From Dactylonectria macrodidyma (Eukaryota > Ascomycota > Sordariomycetes > Hypocreales > Nectriaceae), in contig JAGMUV010000003.1 in assembly GCA_020744425.1 (NCBI GenBank), positions 2,356,001-2,420,000 of the forward strand: DNA of 64,000 nucleotides. The letters are read 5' to 3'. A model generated the notes under the pieces. That model did not search any database and was not told the origin of the DNA. It worked only from the letters and a program-made list of their open reading frames with translations. The position numbers and the translations under genes are program-made. Within the stretch, counting starts at the first letter, position 1. Each line of letters begins with the position of its first letter. This document shows positions 24,301-36,537 of the stretch, piece by piece.

Positions 24301-26737
24301 GACGGTGCCTGGTTTAGCATTGAGGCTTATCGCGCCTTGTTAGTGCATGGTGTGGTTTGTGACCAGTCAACCCGTGTTCATGTGGTTTTGAGGGGTGGTT
24401 AATGTGAAGGGTGGGATTGTAAGAAAGCCAAGCTTTGCCAAGCACGAATACAATCACCAGACGAAAGAAAAGACAACGGAGACTGAGACGGAGACTGTGG
24501 AGGCCGTGTGCGATGCGCAAGAGAGCTGGAGCTGGGGCGAAACGATGTCGAAAAGGGCCCGAAATTCCCGTTCGGCTAGTTCCTTTGTTACCCCCGTTCC
24601 TCGTCACCTTGGCTCTCCCCCCTGGGCCCTTGTCGCTGCCCCTTGCCGGTTCGTGCATCTCATCTCATTTATCACCCATCCCCTTGAGAGTATCGTCCCC
24701 GACTTGGCACCCTATTCCCTTCCTAGGTCCAGCCCCCGATCCCGACCCCAACTCGGAGGAAAAGAGGGTGGTTTCATAGACGATTGGAGGGGATGTATTG
24801 GCAGGTAGAGACAGAGAGAGCAAGTAAGGGAGCAATTCGAACTCCGGAGCACAAGGGATGGAAAACACCCGAAAGACAGGGGAACAGGCATGCTGGACTG
24901 GAGGGGATTGGACAGCTTCCCGCAGGTAACCAAACCTCGACCGGTTTCCCACCCCCAGCGTCCAAGATGGATCCATCTGCTCGGCACCAGCCCCGAGCCT
25001 CGACCGTACGAACACCCGTCAGGGTCGGTCAGCCAAAACTAGGACCCCGACGAGAGATAGTGCGCAAACTCGCAAGATACGGATGGAGTTGAGGTAAAAG
25101 CTACGACGCCCCCGAGCAGCGACGGCGGTACAAGTGCTCCATCGACGGCGGTGCCGCTACAGTATGTACCGGGCGGCCACTAGCCCCCAAAAGCGCCTTA
25201 GCCGGGGTCCCCTACAGCGACCACCGCCTTCTGCTCTGTGCATAGGGAGTACAGCAGGGCCCCGAAGGCCACCCCTGGCGCGGCATGCTTGGCCCTCTTG
25301 GCCTTCTTGGCCCTTTTCTACGGGGCACTAAGCTACCCCAAGGTACAGGGGCATGATGATGTCCTCCAGGTGCTGGAGTCTTGGACAATCCACTGCAGCC
25401 GCTACGCTACCTCCACTGTAGTACAGTGCCTCCACCACAGTGCCCGGGATAGTTCTGTTCCAGCACCGGAGGTACGTACCTGCTCCCGTCCAGTCCATTC
25501 ATCCACCACACCTCATCATCCTGGACCACACCATCATCCATCCGCGATCCCGCCCCTTCCACCTTTCCCACCCCCTCCTCGTCCACCATCGAGTCTCCCC
25601 ATCCTGTTCGAAGCCATCACGCATCCGTATTTGTCGCCATCAGCCATCCGCTGTTAGCCATTAGCCATCTCGCATCAGCCATGATCCGTCAAGCCATCAA
25701 CTAAGAAAAGTTCATCCATCATGGCACCCACGCTGCTGCCGCGCCGCCGTCGTTGCCGCCCCGTCTCAGTGCCACTGCGAAGTAGGCACCACCGCCAGTG
25801 CCATGGCCTGTCTGCTTGTCCCTGTACCACCACGATATTTGTACCAAAATCGCCGCTGCAAACCAGTCTCGTTCGCTCCGTCCAGTCGTCCAGGGGAGGC
25901 CTGACCAGGCTGACCTCGGCCGATATGCCCCGCTGATCTTCCCAGTTCATCCTCGCAACGCAACGCAACAGGCTGGGGATGGATGATGCCAACCCTTCCC
26001 CCCCCATTCTTATTCCATCCTATGCTGTTCCCCGCCCTATCACAGCTCTCTCGTCTGCTCCTTGCCCGGGCAGTCTTGTCCAGTCTGGTCCTGTCTTTTG
26101 TCCCATCCCCATCTTCCTCCAGGCCAACTTCCATCTCGTTCCAACGTAGTACTTAGATATGCCTCCACTCCACTCCACCCGGCTTCACCTGCATCTCTCT
26201 CTTCCCTCCCTCCTCGTCCTTCTCCCTCCTTGTTCCTTGTTCCTCTCCCATACACTTGGCACTGGTGCACACGCCCGCATCCCGCATCACCCCCAACACA
26301 CCCCCTGCTGGCTTCAGGGTCTCAAGTACTTCTCTGAACCCAGACACTCCCCCCCAGCTTGACCTACATAGTACACCATCCGCCGTTCTTCTTCATCTTT
26401 ATGTCCTTGCTTCCCACCACGCCCCGGACGCCACTTACACGTAAATGCGCTGCTCAATACACACATGCCTTACACATGCCTCGTGTGTCTTTTCCACTCA
26501 TAACGTCCGACATTCCCACTCCTAACCGCCGAGGGAATCCTTGATCTCTCTCTCCACATCTTGGCAAGATACTACCCTGTTACGTTTTCAACATCACAAG
26601 CTTCACGAGTTACCTCGTCTTCTCCAGAAACTGTTACCAGTCGCATATCGAAAGTTCCCAGTCCAGCCTCCACGAACCTTGACAGCATCATCATCGACAA
26701 ACCTGTCTCTTCATAGTCGCCAACCAGATCATCCACA
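24301..26737 (+). promoter_or_regulatory. Pyrimidine-rich control region and long leader of the Zn2Cys6 gene
   Basis: Composition changes here: the plus strand becomes increasingly C/T-rich toward the ATG at 26738, with long CCT, TCC and CATC runs, especially after 25500. A run of AGCCAT(C) units lies at 25636-25699. Many short upstream ATGs occur in the last 600 bases. This is what long 5' leaders of filamentous fungal regulators look like, so part of it is probably transcribed with the downstream gene. The transcription start cannot be placed from sequence alone. Confidence 0.45.
25636..25699. repeat. Clustered AGCCAT(C) units
   Basis: At least five GCCAT/AGCCATC units in about 64 bases, irregularly spaced, inside the pyrimidine-rich region upstream of the Zn2Cys6 gene. 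Confidence 0.65.
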
Positions 26738-29378
26738 ATGACGGCACCCCTGGCACAACAGACCATCGCGGTCAAAGACCCCGCCGCAGTGCGCAAACGC
26801 AGGAGACGTGCTCCCGCTGGCGGTGCTCCTGATGACTGCTTCTCCTGCTCCAAGAAGAACATCAAGTGCGACCGGAGACGCCCGTACTGCTCTCAATGCC
26901 TCGAGGTAGGCAGCGAGTGCTCTGGGTACAAGACCCAGTTGACATGGGGAGTGGGAGTTGCAAGCCGTGGTAAACTTCGTGGCCTCTCTCTACCCATCGC
27001 AAAAGCTCCTCCCGTCACACGTGAACCTAAGAAGATGTCGGGTTCCCGCTCAAGATCGAGCTCGAGCGTGGCTATCCCAGGAGCTGAGAACGATGGAGCT
27101 GGTGTCATGTCTCGCCGGCCCATTGACATCCCCATTGTGACGCAGGCTGCCTCGGCGCCTACAACTCCATATCCTATGGCTGGATACGACTACCTCTCAA
27201 TGTCGCATCCTGAGAACACGCCCCCGTTACCTCACGGCAGCTGGGGAAGTATTGCCTACTCTCCTATTCTCAGTCACTCACCGGATACAACCCCGAAGTT
27301 CACCAGATTTCCACTCCCACTGGTCACCGAGGATCTCTCCTCATCCATCGACTCCCTCCACGAGGTCGACTACCTCTCTCCCATGAGCCAGTCTTTCACC
27401 AGGGACGACATGCCCTATGTCCATAGCCCGACTCTCATGTACGAGCACTACGCCACGGGAAACAGCTCCCCTGGCCCTCAGAGCCCCCCTTCTTCCCTCT
27501 ACTTGGACCACTCGAGAACAATGGCCCCAACTTCGTGTCCCAGCCTTGTGCACGCCCCCTCAGACCCGGGATCCAGCATGCATTCTCATATGGACTTTGA
27601 GTCACAGCTCAGCCAAAAGCTCATGCACGACTGTGACACCTACAGTGAGCTCCTTCAGGCTCCTTGTGCAACCCACCTGTTCTAATTTGTTGATAGGCGT
27701 CCCCGAGGTCGACGCCTACAGCACCAGCTACAACTCGGCACCCCGGGTGTGGCAGTCGCCGTCTGTTCAAGAGGAGGATGTGAAATCACATTACTCGGAC
27801 TTCGCGCCGTCCCACTGGCCAACCGCCTCAGAAAGCCATTCGATACACATAAGCCAGGACCTGACATCCAAGATGCCGTTCTTTATCGACTATTACGAGA
27901 ACATTATGTGTCCGTCGATGGTCTTCATTGACGGCCCTCAGAACCCCTTTCGAGAGCACGTCTTACGATTGGCTGGAAATAGCCAGAGTTTGCAACATGC
28001 CATCTGCGCGCTGGCGTCGTGCAATTTGCGGATGAAGCGAAAGTTGAGCTTGGGGCATGATACCCGAGAGCTTTCAGAAAAGCTGATGGCCGAGAAACAC
28101 AAGGCTGAGGCCATGGCTGACGCTCAATCTCACGACCAGTCTCTCGCTGAGGAATACCAGCACCGCAACATGGCTGTGCACCTCCTGAACCAACAGCTCA
28201 ACGACCCAACCAAGTCTACCCATGATTCAGTTTTGGCTACTATTCTTCTGCTGTGCCATTACCGCATGGTAGAGTCCGGCATCGCCAAATTCCATACCCA
28301 GTTTGCTGGTGTCAACAAGATCCTTGCTCTCAGATCAACCCAGTATACCAATTCAGGGGAGTCTGCCTGGATGGAAGCGCTCTTTACCTACTTTGACGCC
28401 ATCTCCGCCAGCATTAATGACCGAGAGGCTCAATTCAACCCTAGCTCCGTTGGGCTGGCGTCGGACGATCAACCCCTGCCCATCGGTGCCGAGAATCTTG
28501 TCGGATGTGACCGGGACCTCTTCAAAACCATTCGCAAGCTAGGCCGATTGAACTTACTTTCTCAGAATCGATTGGCTCAGACCATGGCATCGTCCCCCGG
28601 ACCTAGCAGTGTACCGACCACGTCGCCTTCACCGCCATACATATCCTCCCTGGGCCACTCATACAAAGACAACGTGGCGATGGGCGTCATGCAGGGACAG
28701 CAGCTAAACAGCAGGTGTGGTGGCGTCGCAGACCCTCGATTTGACGGGCACGGGTTCGGCACATCACTAAACGAAAACGAAATGCTTTCTGCCGGGGATT
28801 GCTCGACAACAAACTACGACAACGATCGCTCCACGTTTTGGCATGAGTGGAAGGAAGCCCGTGTCGCACTTCAAGAGTGGCGGTTCGATGCCGCGCGAGT
28901 TGCAGACTCGTTGCCGGGGTCACCTGGCCCAAGTCAACTGAGAGACCTACACTCGCTCTCCGAGGCTTTCCGCTATGCTGCACTACTATACACCGAGCGG
29001 CTTGTAAGCCCCTCTCTCCCGCCTAGCCATCAGAGCATTCAAGGCCTCGTCACCCAAGTGGTTTACTACGCTACGAGCCTAGAGACGGGAAGCCGGGCAG
29101 AGAAGTTCCTGCTCTGGCCGCTTTTTGTGGCAGGTTGCGAGTGTGTAAACTCGCTACAGCAAGACATTGTGCGGAACAAGTGCCGAGACATTATGTCTCG
29201 TTCTGGATACATGAACAACCTAGCGGCACTTGACGTCCTCGAGAAGCTCTGGGCGGGCGAGTTGACGAGCGAAGAGGCGCGAAGCCCTGGTCCCCAAATT
29301 GGCAACCGACGAGGCCCGTTCAACTGGACTAGGTGCATTGGGGGCCCAGGGGTGGAGGTGGAGTGGATTATGTTTTGA
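26738..29378 (+). CDS. Zn(II)2Cys6 transcription factor with fungal-specific regulatory domain
   Basis: Two exons (26738-27644 and 27697-29378; 52-nt intron gtgagc...gatag with TTCTAAT branch) encode 862 residues. The N-terminus holds a complete binuclear zinc cluster: Cys34, 37, 44, 51, 54 and 61 in the spacing C-x2-C-x6-C-x6-C-x2-C-x6-C, preceded by the basic block RKRRRRAP. A long Ser/Pro-rich low-complexity linker follows to about residue 300. From about residue 360 onward (FFIDYYENIMCPSMVFIDGP) the protein resembles the Fungal_trans_2 (PF11951) regulatory region found in UGA3/PRO1-type factors, ending in WTRCIGGPGVEVEWIMF. It should bind DNA in the nucleus; its targets are unknown. The unusually long upstream region suggests complex control. 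The intron splits the protein just upstream of the regulatory domain. Confidence 0.93.
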
Positions 29379-31740
29379 TCATCATGAGAATAGGTTCTCT
29401 TCAACGACGGGCATGCGAAGGGTGGCGCTCTGGCTTGAGATTTGGCTTGCGTCAGGTTGGGGGTTCTAGGGTTTGAGTGGGATGAGTTTTCCATGACGAG
29501 CGGAGAAGGGGAACTGAACATGGGACTACGGGTAGCACGAAAGGAATCACCAAAGGAATCGTTGGGTTGGCAAGATTGGCCACTGTACTGGCAACATGGT
29601 TACTGGTCATCTTTTCTTTTCTTTGTCTACTAGTCGGCATCTAGAAAGGAGCGAAGGCGCATCGGCTTGGCATCATCGTGGCATATCTCAATGGCATTTC
29701 ATCATTGCATCGGCGGTCGGTACCTTAGGTAGCTACCTAACTGGGTAGGATTGAGGAACTTTGGAATGGAATTTTCCCTGCATTCTATCTGCATGCTACA
29801 TTCTGCATAGCACGCACACACTTTGATGTTTTTAGTGCTTGGCTACATATTCTGCAGTGTCACTCTGCACGTACATACATACAGCCTTGTCTTGTCTCGT
29901 CTACTACGTACTAGCTTAGTGCTACCACCTTAGCTTGCTAGCTTGCTACCTTGCGGGGACTAGACCAAGCTGGCTCTCGGTAAGGAAGCCCCCACGCGAT
30001 CTGTTGACACAGAGTTGGCGACAGCCAGGCCGTCCAACCATTGATGGTAGATAATCGTACCGCCACATCCCACGCCTGGATAGCATGGACAGCATGTATG
30101 ACGGAATACACACACACAGATACTATGTAGGTAGGTGCTGTAATAGGCACAGACAACCCATTCTCGCATCTCGTGGTTTTATTTACAACCCGCCCTGGTC
30201 GGAAGGGGCGCCGGCGGCCACACGAAATAGATATCTGGCGGAGCCGGCCGAAAGCTCGTCCTTCCCCCCCACCGTCCACCAGCGGGAGGCCCGGTAGGCG
30301 GGACGGTGCGATAAGCGTTTTGAGTGGGGGGGAGGATGAAAGGGCCAAGACAGGCGGACAAGGAATTGGGAAGGCAAACGAGAGGTCATGATCATATGCG
30401 AACAGATAGAGTACAGCACTGTATGGAGAGTTAGCGAGGGAGGGGGAGTGGGTGTGGGAATAAGCTGGAATTGGCACGCGCCGAGAGGAGGAGTGAAAAA
30501 TGGAGGAGAGAGAGGAGGGGGTAGCAGGGAACTTTTGATGGCGGCTGGGGAGGGGGCATAGGCATCTGGACGTTTTGGCGATGGGCATCTTGGCCTTGGG
30601 CTTGGCCAACCCCCCGGAAACTTGGCTCGGAATAGGTGCTGTACAGTAGTGTCGGGGGAGGGGGAGGAGGGGGTAAGGCAAGCTCCAAAAAAAAAGTTCC
30701 TACATGATCTGCTAAACTAAGTACCTTAACCTAGGTACGGGGGCCCTAGGGTTGGTTTTCTGCAGTGCTTCCATGGGTTCGAATGCAGACGAAGGCGACG
30801 CGATGGGATGGAATCTTTGCAATCGCGACACGGCGCGCGGATCAAGTGATTCTGCATCCGGGATAGTCAGTCCGCACATGCCTACAGACGGAGGTCAGGG
30901 CAGGGGGAAGAGCACCGTCCACTTTTTATTTCCCTTACAACGGCGCATAATACACCGGTATATCACTCTGCATAGTCATAACGGTGCAGTACCTTACCGT
31001 CCAAATCATGACGGGGGAGCAACAGGTAGCAAGCGGGACCCCCCGGCTGATTCGCTTCCGATCGATAGCTTAAATTCCCATCATCATCCTTTCCATCCCC
31101 CCTCCCCTTCCCCTTCCCCCTTGCCCGCCCCGCCCGGTTCTTTTGACGCCCCGCTTCGGCCCCGGGATCCGCACCTGAGGCGCAGGCTCTCCGGAGCCAG
31201 GGTAGGGTGTGAGTGAGCGAGTGAGGATGATTCGAATCGCGATACGTGTATCCGAAATGGAGTGCCGTCGATCGAGGGAAGCTCTTGCTCCATCTCGGCG
31301 TTTAGGTCCCCCGGGGGAGAGGGGACGGGGACCGAGTTCGTGAAAGAGGGTCCTGCGAGGGTTTGAAGTCATGATGCGATGCTTGGCTGGATGATGTGAG
31401 GAGGAGCCAAGGTCTGGGATCCGGGATGCAGAGAGCTCTCCTAGCTCCTACAGCCAACTTCAGTTCTGCCATGATTCCCAGAGAAATGAGAGTTTCGTAC
31501 ATTCACCAAACTCGACCACATTGTCAGGGAATCTGCCCCAGTGTTCGACACTCCTATTCCATCTTCCAGTATCCGAGTACTCCCAACTCCCCCCCCCCCT
31601 TCATGACAATTCTCCAGACCGCTAAAACCTATCCCTAGAGAAGTACATCACTACATCGCTCTTGAACAATTCCAACCAGTCAAGTAGCGACATGATCACA
31701 CAAGCCTCGTCTATCCGTCAGAGTCTCCAAGACCCCCTTT
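29379..31740. other. Gene-free convergent interval with palindromic TACCTAGGTA-like motifs
   Basis: About 2.4 kb between the regulator (plus) and the next minus-strand gene. A 247-codon minus-strand frame at 29938-30681 is low-complexity and domain-free, so I do not call it. TACCTTAGGTA/CTACCTAA elements occur at 29719-29745 and 30721-30738. There is G/C-rich homopolymer-prone sequence near 30400-30680 and 31070-31130. No RNA gene or mobile element recognised. Confidence 0.5.
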
Positions 31741-32633
31741 CTAAGCAGGGTCAAAGTCAGACTCGGAGGCAGTATCGTGATCCGACATGATGGTGTCTCT
31801 AGACTCATCTGTTTCCGCCAGTTGCTGGTCCTCTCCATCATGTGCCCCTTCCTGTCTTTGTTTCTCCTCCACTGCTTCTGCATCATCCGTCTTCTTCTTC
31901 TCCTCCTCCGCCTCCGGCGTTACTTTGACACTTGCGGCGTTGAATAATGGTGGAGCAGCATTTCTGTTTGGCGACTGTGGCAGTTGCATATACTGTGACT
32001 GTTGCTGACCCGCTAGAAATGGACATACCAGTCAGTAACAAGTCCAAAGCTCAACTTCTCGTGTGCTGCTCGTTACTCACCTGCGTCTATCCACGCCGAC
32101 CTCGCCGCCTGCTCCCGTCGCAGCTGCTTGCCGCCCCGGAGCGCATCTCGCGTCACCACCAGATCCCACAGCAGAAGAGAGCGCAGCTGTCTGACGCGAC
32201 GCCTCGCCGCCTGGGCCGCAAAGGCGCGCTCGTACAGGATGTCCCACACCATCAGGCCGTACTCGACCGTCCACTCCTCCACCCACTGAATCTCCTCCTG
32301 CTGCTGGGCGCGCTCCTGCTCGATGCGGCGGTCCTCGAAGCGCTCCCGCATGTGCAGCGTGTCGACCATCTGCGCACGCAGGTCCACTGGCATCGGAGCC
32401 GGGTCGTCGGTGAGCGTGTCGACGCGGAGAGTCCAGGCCTCCGAGCGCGCCTCGTCGTCGGCTATCCAGCCGCGGTTGGCGCAGTCTTCGCATGACCAGA
32501 GGTAGCGCGTCACGAGGAGCGTTTGCTGGTTGGGGCTAGGGCAGAGGCCATCGCAGTTCTCCGTGCATCCCAGCTTGATGAGACTGTTGTGGTTGCACTG
32601 GACGAAGTTGAGGATGGCGATGCAGCAGGGCAT
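31741..32633 (-). CDS. Uncharacterised protein with Cys-rich N-terminus and acidic C-terminus
   Basis: Two minus-strand exons (32633-32081 and 32012-31741), separated by a 68-nt intron (gtgagt...ttctag), give 274 residues. I do not recognise a named family. The first 55 residues contain at least eight Cys (MPCCIAILNF, GCTENCDGLC, WSCEDC) and one His, which could make one or two zinc sites. Residues about 90-160 are helical and charged, with a likely coiled coil (ERFEDRRIEQERAQQQEE). The second exon is Gln/Glu/Asp-rich and ends in DHDTASESDFDPA, probably disordered. Exon joining keeps the frame (IDAAGQQQSQYMQLPQ). Good coding bias in exon 1 and canonical splice sites support a real gene; its function is unknown. 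Confidence 0.75.
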
Positions 32634-33444
32634 GTTTGTGGGTGAGGTTTCCAGTGCTGTTGGGATTTCTCATGCGCAACTCGTCGAAGGAAAGCCTTGG
32701 TCGCAGAAGTGATGGCCGAAGAAAGCTTCAGTCGTAAAAGTGATGGTCGTAGAAGTGATTCTCGTAGAACAGTGCAGCTGGTCTCATATCCTATCTCTGG
32801 CATAGGACTACCCGTGTCGATGGAGATACCCTCAATATGGTGCCGCGGCGAAGAGAAGGTGGTTAGGTGGTTTCGTCTCGCCAGATGCGCACACGTTGAC
32901 ACCGACTGGCTAAGCCTTCGCAGTTGTCAAATCCGTCTGAGAGTGAGCTCGATCTGAACACAGCAGCAGTGCGCCTTGCCCACTCATTCCCCCCTCATTC
33001 TCATCTCGCCTGCCCCGAGTTTGAATACGTTAGCAGGTAAATATCGTGCGCACTTGCTTTAACCTGTCAACTCCAACAAACCTTGATTGTAACCTCCATC
33101 ATGCATGTTAGGGCGAGCTTGAGCTAGAAGCTGGAGGAAACTCACGAGATCACTGCAAGGATTCGAACCAGGGAATCACTGTTAGGAAATGTTATGCCTT
33201 CGCTACCAACGTCCAAAATTTTGCCCATTGTCAAACAAACAATACCATGTACCAACACTCAGATGCCTTAGGCTCGGGAGCCGGTGCCTTCTTTCAACGC
33301 TCACATACCCATTTGCATCGTGGGCAAGGTATCCATATGCACCATCTGCAGGCGCAAGCTATTCTACACAAGAACCACACCCCAACACCCGTTCAAAACC
33401 CAACAGGTCCAACAGCAAACGCTCGAATACAATGACCCATAGCC
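32634..33444. other. Intergenic between Cys-rich gene and DUG3
   Basis: About 0.8 kb holding the promoter of the minus-strand Cys-rich gene and the DUG3 3' flank. A minus-strand TTCGAATCC T-loop-like string occurs at about 33163-33180, but no tRNA can be folded around it. Degenerate AGAAGTGAT-type repeats lie at 32700-32770. Confidence 0.5.
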
Positions 33445-35043
33445 TCAAACTCTGGCTGCCTGAGGCGCTACGTTAGGACCTAACGCCAGCTCCGGGAAGA
33501 ATTGTGATAGTTTCCGCTGGTTCGTTCCATCGGCTCTTGTGGGTTCGTCACTATCGGATCCCGGGTCCAAGTCCGGGGTAGTATCGAGGAGCTGAGCGGT
33601 TCGCCGCTTAACTTTGATGTTGCCTTGTGCCGGGACAACTCTACTGTGCGAGACCGGCAGCGACATCTGGGACGGCGACATGGGCGTGATAGGAGTCGTG
33701 ACATCTCGCATGGAGGCGGGGGTCCTTGATCGGCGAGTGAGGTCTGGACTAAGACTTCGCCCCGAGCCGAATGGTAGAGTCCCGCTCATGAGCTTCCGGT
33801 AGCCGTCTAAATCAGGCCCCTGGCGGTCCAGCGCTGCTGGGCTGGTCGAGTCGCTACGTGTCTTCTCGTTGGAAGTCAGGCCCTTGGTTTGGACAAAAGC
33901 ACTTGAGCGGATGTGATACGGGTCTCGCTCAAAGTACTTGTCGATAATTGGGTGAACCATGACAGTCTGCTTGTGGATAGTCAGGACTGAGTTCGTTGGT
34001 ACATTAACCCAGTTTTCTGGAAAGTCACAGAGTCAGCGTCTTTGCTTCTAGAGGGCCATACGTCACCAACCTCTCTCAAACGTCAAGGGCTCGCTAGCAA
34101 CGAGCACGATGTCAGCACCCTTGTCCTTGCGCTCCATCTGGTATTCCCTGTCATCCGCCGACGCAGTACGCGTCACCCATTGCGTGCCGGAGGAGTAGTA
34201 CAAGCTGGCAGCCTCGTCGGTTGCGCTGCTGATGTATCGGGTGCAGATGACGCTGTGGCCATCAGTGACGGCGAAGTTCAGGAGACTCCTGGTGTCCACG
34301 TCCTCGTTTTGGAGTATGCTCTCGGGGATCGAATCCGTCATCTCATTAATTTGGGCAATGGTGCGCTCCATGGCCTTGCGCAACACAGTCGGCCCAAAGC
34401 CGGCCTCGGGGCATGCGCTCGGATTGTGGCCCAGCCGCTCAAGGGTGTCGAGGAACAGTGCAAAAGCCCACTCGCTGTCGGTGCCGCCATTGACTCCAAG
34501 GTACCACTTGTCAGCGAGGCGCTCGCCGAGGCGGCGCTTTATGTGCTTCCAACCGCCGAGACCGCCATTGTGCATCCACATCAGGCTTCCATGGGTAAAG
34601 GGGTGGCAGTTGTCTTCGCTCAGGGAGCCCTCGGTCGTGGCGCGGACGTGGCCAAAGATAAGTCGGGAGGCGGTCTTGGTGGCGATCCGCTGGAGGTTGG
34701 TGCAGTTCCAGGCAGGAATGGTCGAGGTGAAGAGGCAAGGCGCTGAGCCAAGCTTTGGGTCGGTGTAGAAGCCTATACCGAAGCCATCGGCATTGTTCTG
34801 TCCTTTGTCCTGTGGGAGTCATCTCGGTCAGGCCGGATCGTGGTGGGTTGGAAAAGAGGATGGCTCACCAGCCGCAGGCGGCAGTCGAAGGATTGCTTGA
34901 GGATGGAGTGAGTGGGATCGAGGATCAGCTTCGACAAGAGAATCTCGTCGCTGCCCTTGTAGACCTGGAAGGGGGGTAGAGTCAGTATGCAGTCCATCTG
35001 GTGAAGGGCCGGGTTCGGAGTGACGCACCAGAAAACGGCACAT
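33445..35043 (-). CDS. DUG3: Class-II glutamine amidotransferase Dug3, glutathione degradation
   Basis: Four minus-strand exons (35043-35029, 34964-34869, 34809-34071, 34016-33445) with introns of 64, 59 and 54 nt encode 473 residues. The five-codon first exon MCRFL joins VYKGSDEILL; Cys2, exposed after Met removal, is the expected Ntn nucleophile. Family hallmarks follow: THSILKQSFDCRLRL, DGFGIGFYTDP, IFGHVRATTEGSLSEDNCHP, MWMHNGG and the C-terminal ENWVNVPTNSVLTI. In yeast, Dug3 acts with Dug2 to cleave the gamma-glutamyl bond of glutathione in the cytosol, an alternative to gamma-glutamyl transpeptidase. About 120 extra residues rich in Ser, Pro and Arg follow the conserved core, beyond the roughly 357 of the yeast protein, and look disordered. 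Confidence 0.95.
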
Positions 35044-36537
35044 TTCAACAGCTGTGCGTGCCCAACGCTACTGGCAGGGCGAAGATGAAAAAGAATGATG
35101 GAGGGAGACAGGGGAGGGCACGGCGGAGCGAATGCAAGAGAATAAAAATACGAGGGCAGGATCCTCGGTCAGCGGTGTGCTCCTCGGAAGTTGTTGCACG
35201 AAATGATGTCCAGTGTTGGTTATGGTTGAATCAGTCTGAGAGATGACACCATTGGCTTGCTTTTTGGCTCCTGTGGTCGGACCACGAGTGGTTAAGACAA
35301 GGCTGCGGGCACTCTCTAGTTCTGCAAGGGCGGCCAATGAAAAGGGCATGAAAAGGGGTTCAGGGCACCAAGACAAGACGCAAAAAAAGGAAAGAAAGAT
35401 AAGAGAATGACAGTTTAAGGATTGTGAGACACTGTATTTTGGAGGTTTTGAAAGCGGGACGTCTGTTGAAACTAAAGACGTCAAATGCCACTGGACCGTT
35501 GGCGTTCCTGCAGCGGCTCGCCGGCTTCTCGTCGATGGCATCATCGTTCTGTCGCCCGCCGTGGAACCACCCAAAGAGAGAGCACGGAGCATGGATAAGG
35601 GAAGCATAGGCCTGGGGATGCCGCTGCGATCCCTGCGGGTACCGGCTGCGGTGTTTCCGGGGGAGTGGCTCCGTGAGTGGGACCTGGGAGTGGTTTCGTT
35701 TTGCTCTCCTCGCATTTAGGATCTCTCACAGTCTCAGAAGGCCCAGCATCGCCGGCTCATATGAGACCCGCTGCGAATCAATTAGAGGCGGCATTCCATA
35801 GCTTTAAGAGTAAGGGGCAAGTACCGCATTTTATCTCTCTAATTAGTGTTTCCAGCACGTCAACATTACTCTGTTTAGCTGTCCCTTGAGCTTGTCACGT
35901 CACTAGCCCCTGGCTTCGCCGCCATGACTCCTGATTCCTCAGTGACTCCTCGATTCCTGAGCGTCCCCTCGCTCACTGAAGCCACAGCACCCACAGCACC
36001 CACCCGTGACAACAGGTGCCGTTCCGTGGCGGCCTCTAGCGCTGCCGCCAGCCGTCGCGCCCCTGCAGATAGGCCGCAGGTGTCCTGGAGGTCGGGGGGG
36101 GGCGTCCTTCAATGCCGGATCTTCCTCCCCTAATTCCAGGCTCAATCCTAGCCCAGGCCCCGTAAATTGGCCGGGGGGATGGAAAAATACAGGGCAAAGC
36201 CACACCTGTGGCACTGGTGGCGGTGCTGCGAACCGCTACAGCGCTCAACGCGAACAAGTCGCCCATCGCCAATTTACACGCTCCGCGTCGCCACGACCGC
36301 GTCCAGACTCTCCCAGACTCCACCTGCGCCTCCCAGCCCCCCGGCCATTTAAGCCTCTCCGCTCTATCAAAAACCCACCCGCAGCCCAATCTTCCCGCTT
36401 AATCAGATTCTCTACGACATATTCTACTGTTTTCCATAATTGATATTGTCTAGCCTTAATTCAATCTTTGCCGTGTCATCCACTCATACTGTGGTCCAAA
36501 ACGCACATATACCTACCCGTACAAAAAGGCGAGAGCC
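35044..36537. promoter_or_regulatory. Divergent promoter region of DUG3 and the CDT2-type gene
   Basis: This 1.5-kb interval separates two divergent genes. Toward the plus-strand gene it becomes C-rich (36280-36400), as in other leaders in this window. Minus-strand open frames near 35068-35715 lack domains or splice support. No specific regulatory motif was assigned. Confidence 0.5.

Noticed and set aside
29938..30681. 247-codon open frame on the minus strand
   Set aside because: Low-complexity Ser/Pro composition from a G-rich plus strand, no domain, no splice support.
33160..33245. tRNA-like T-loop (GGTTCGAATCC, minus strand) with GTTGGTAGCG further upstream
   Set aside because: The T stem does not pair (two mismatches in five) and no acceptor stem can be formed with the available 5' sequence; at best a chance match or old fragment.
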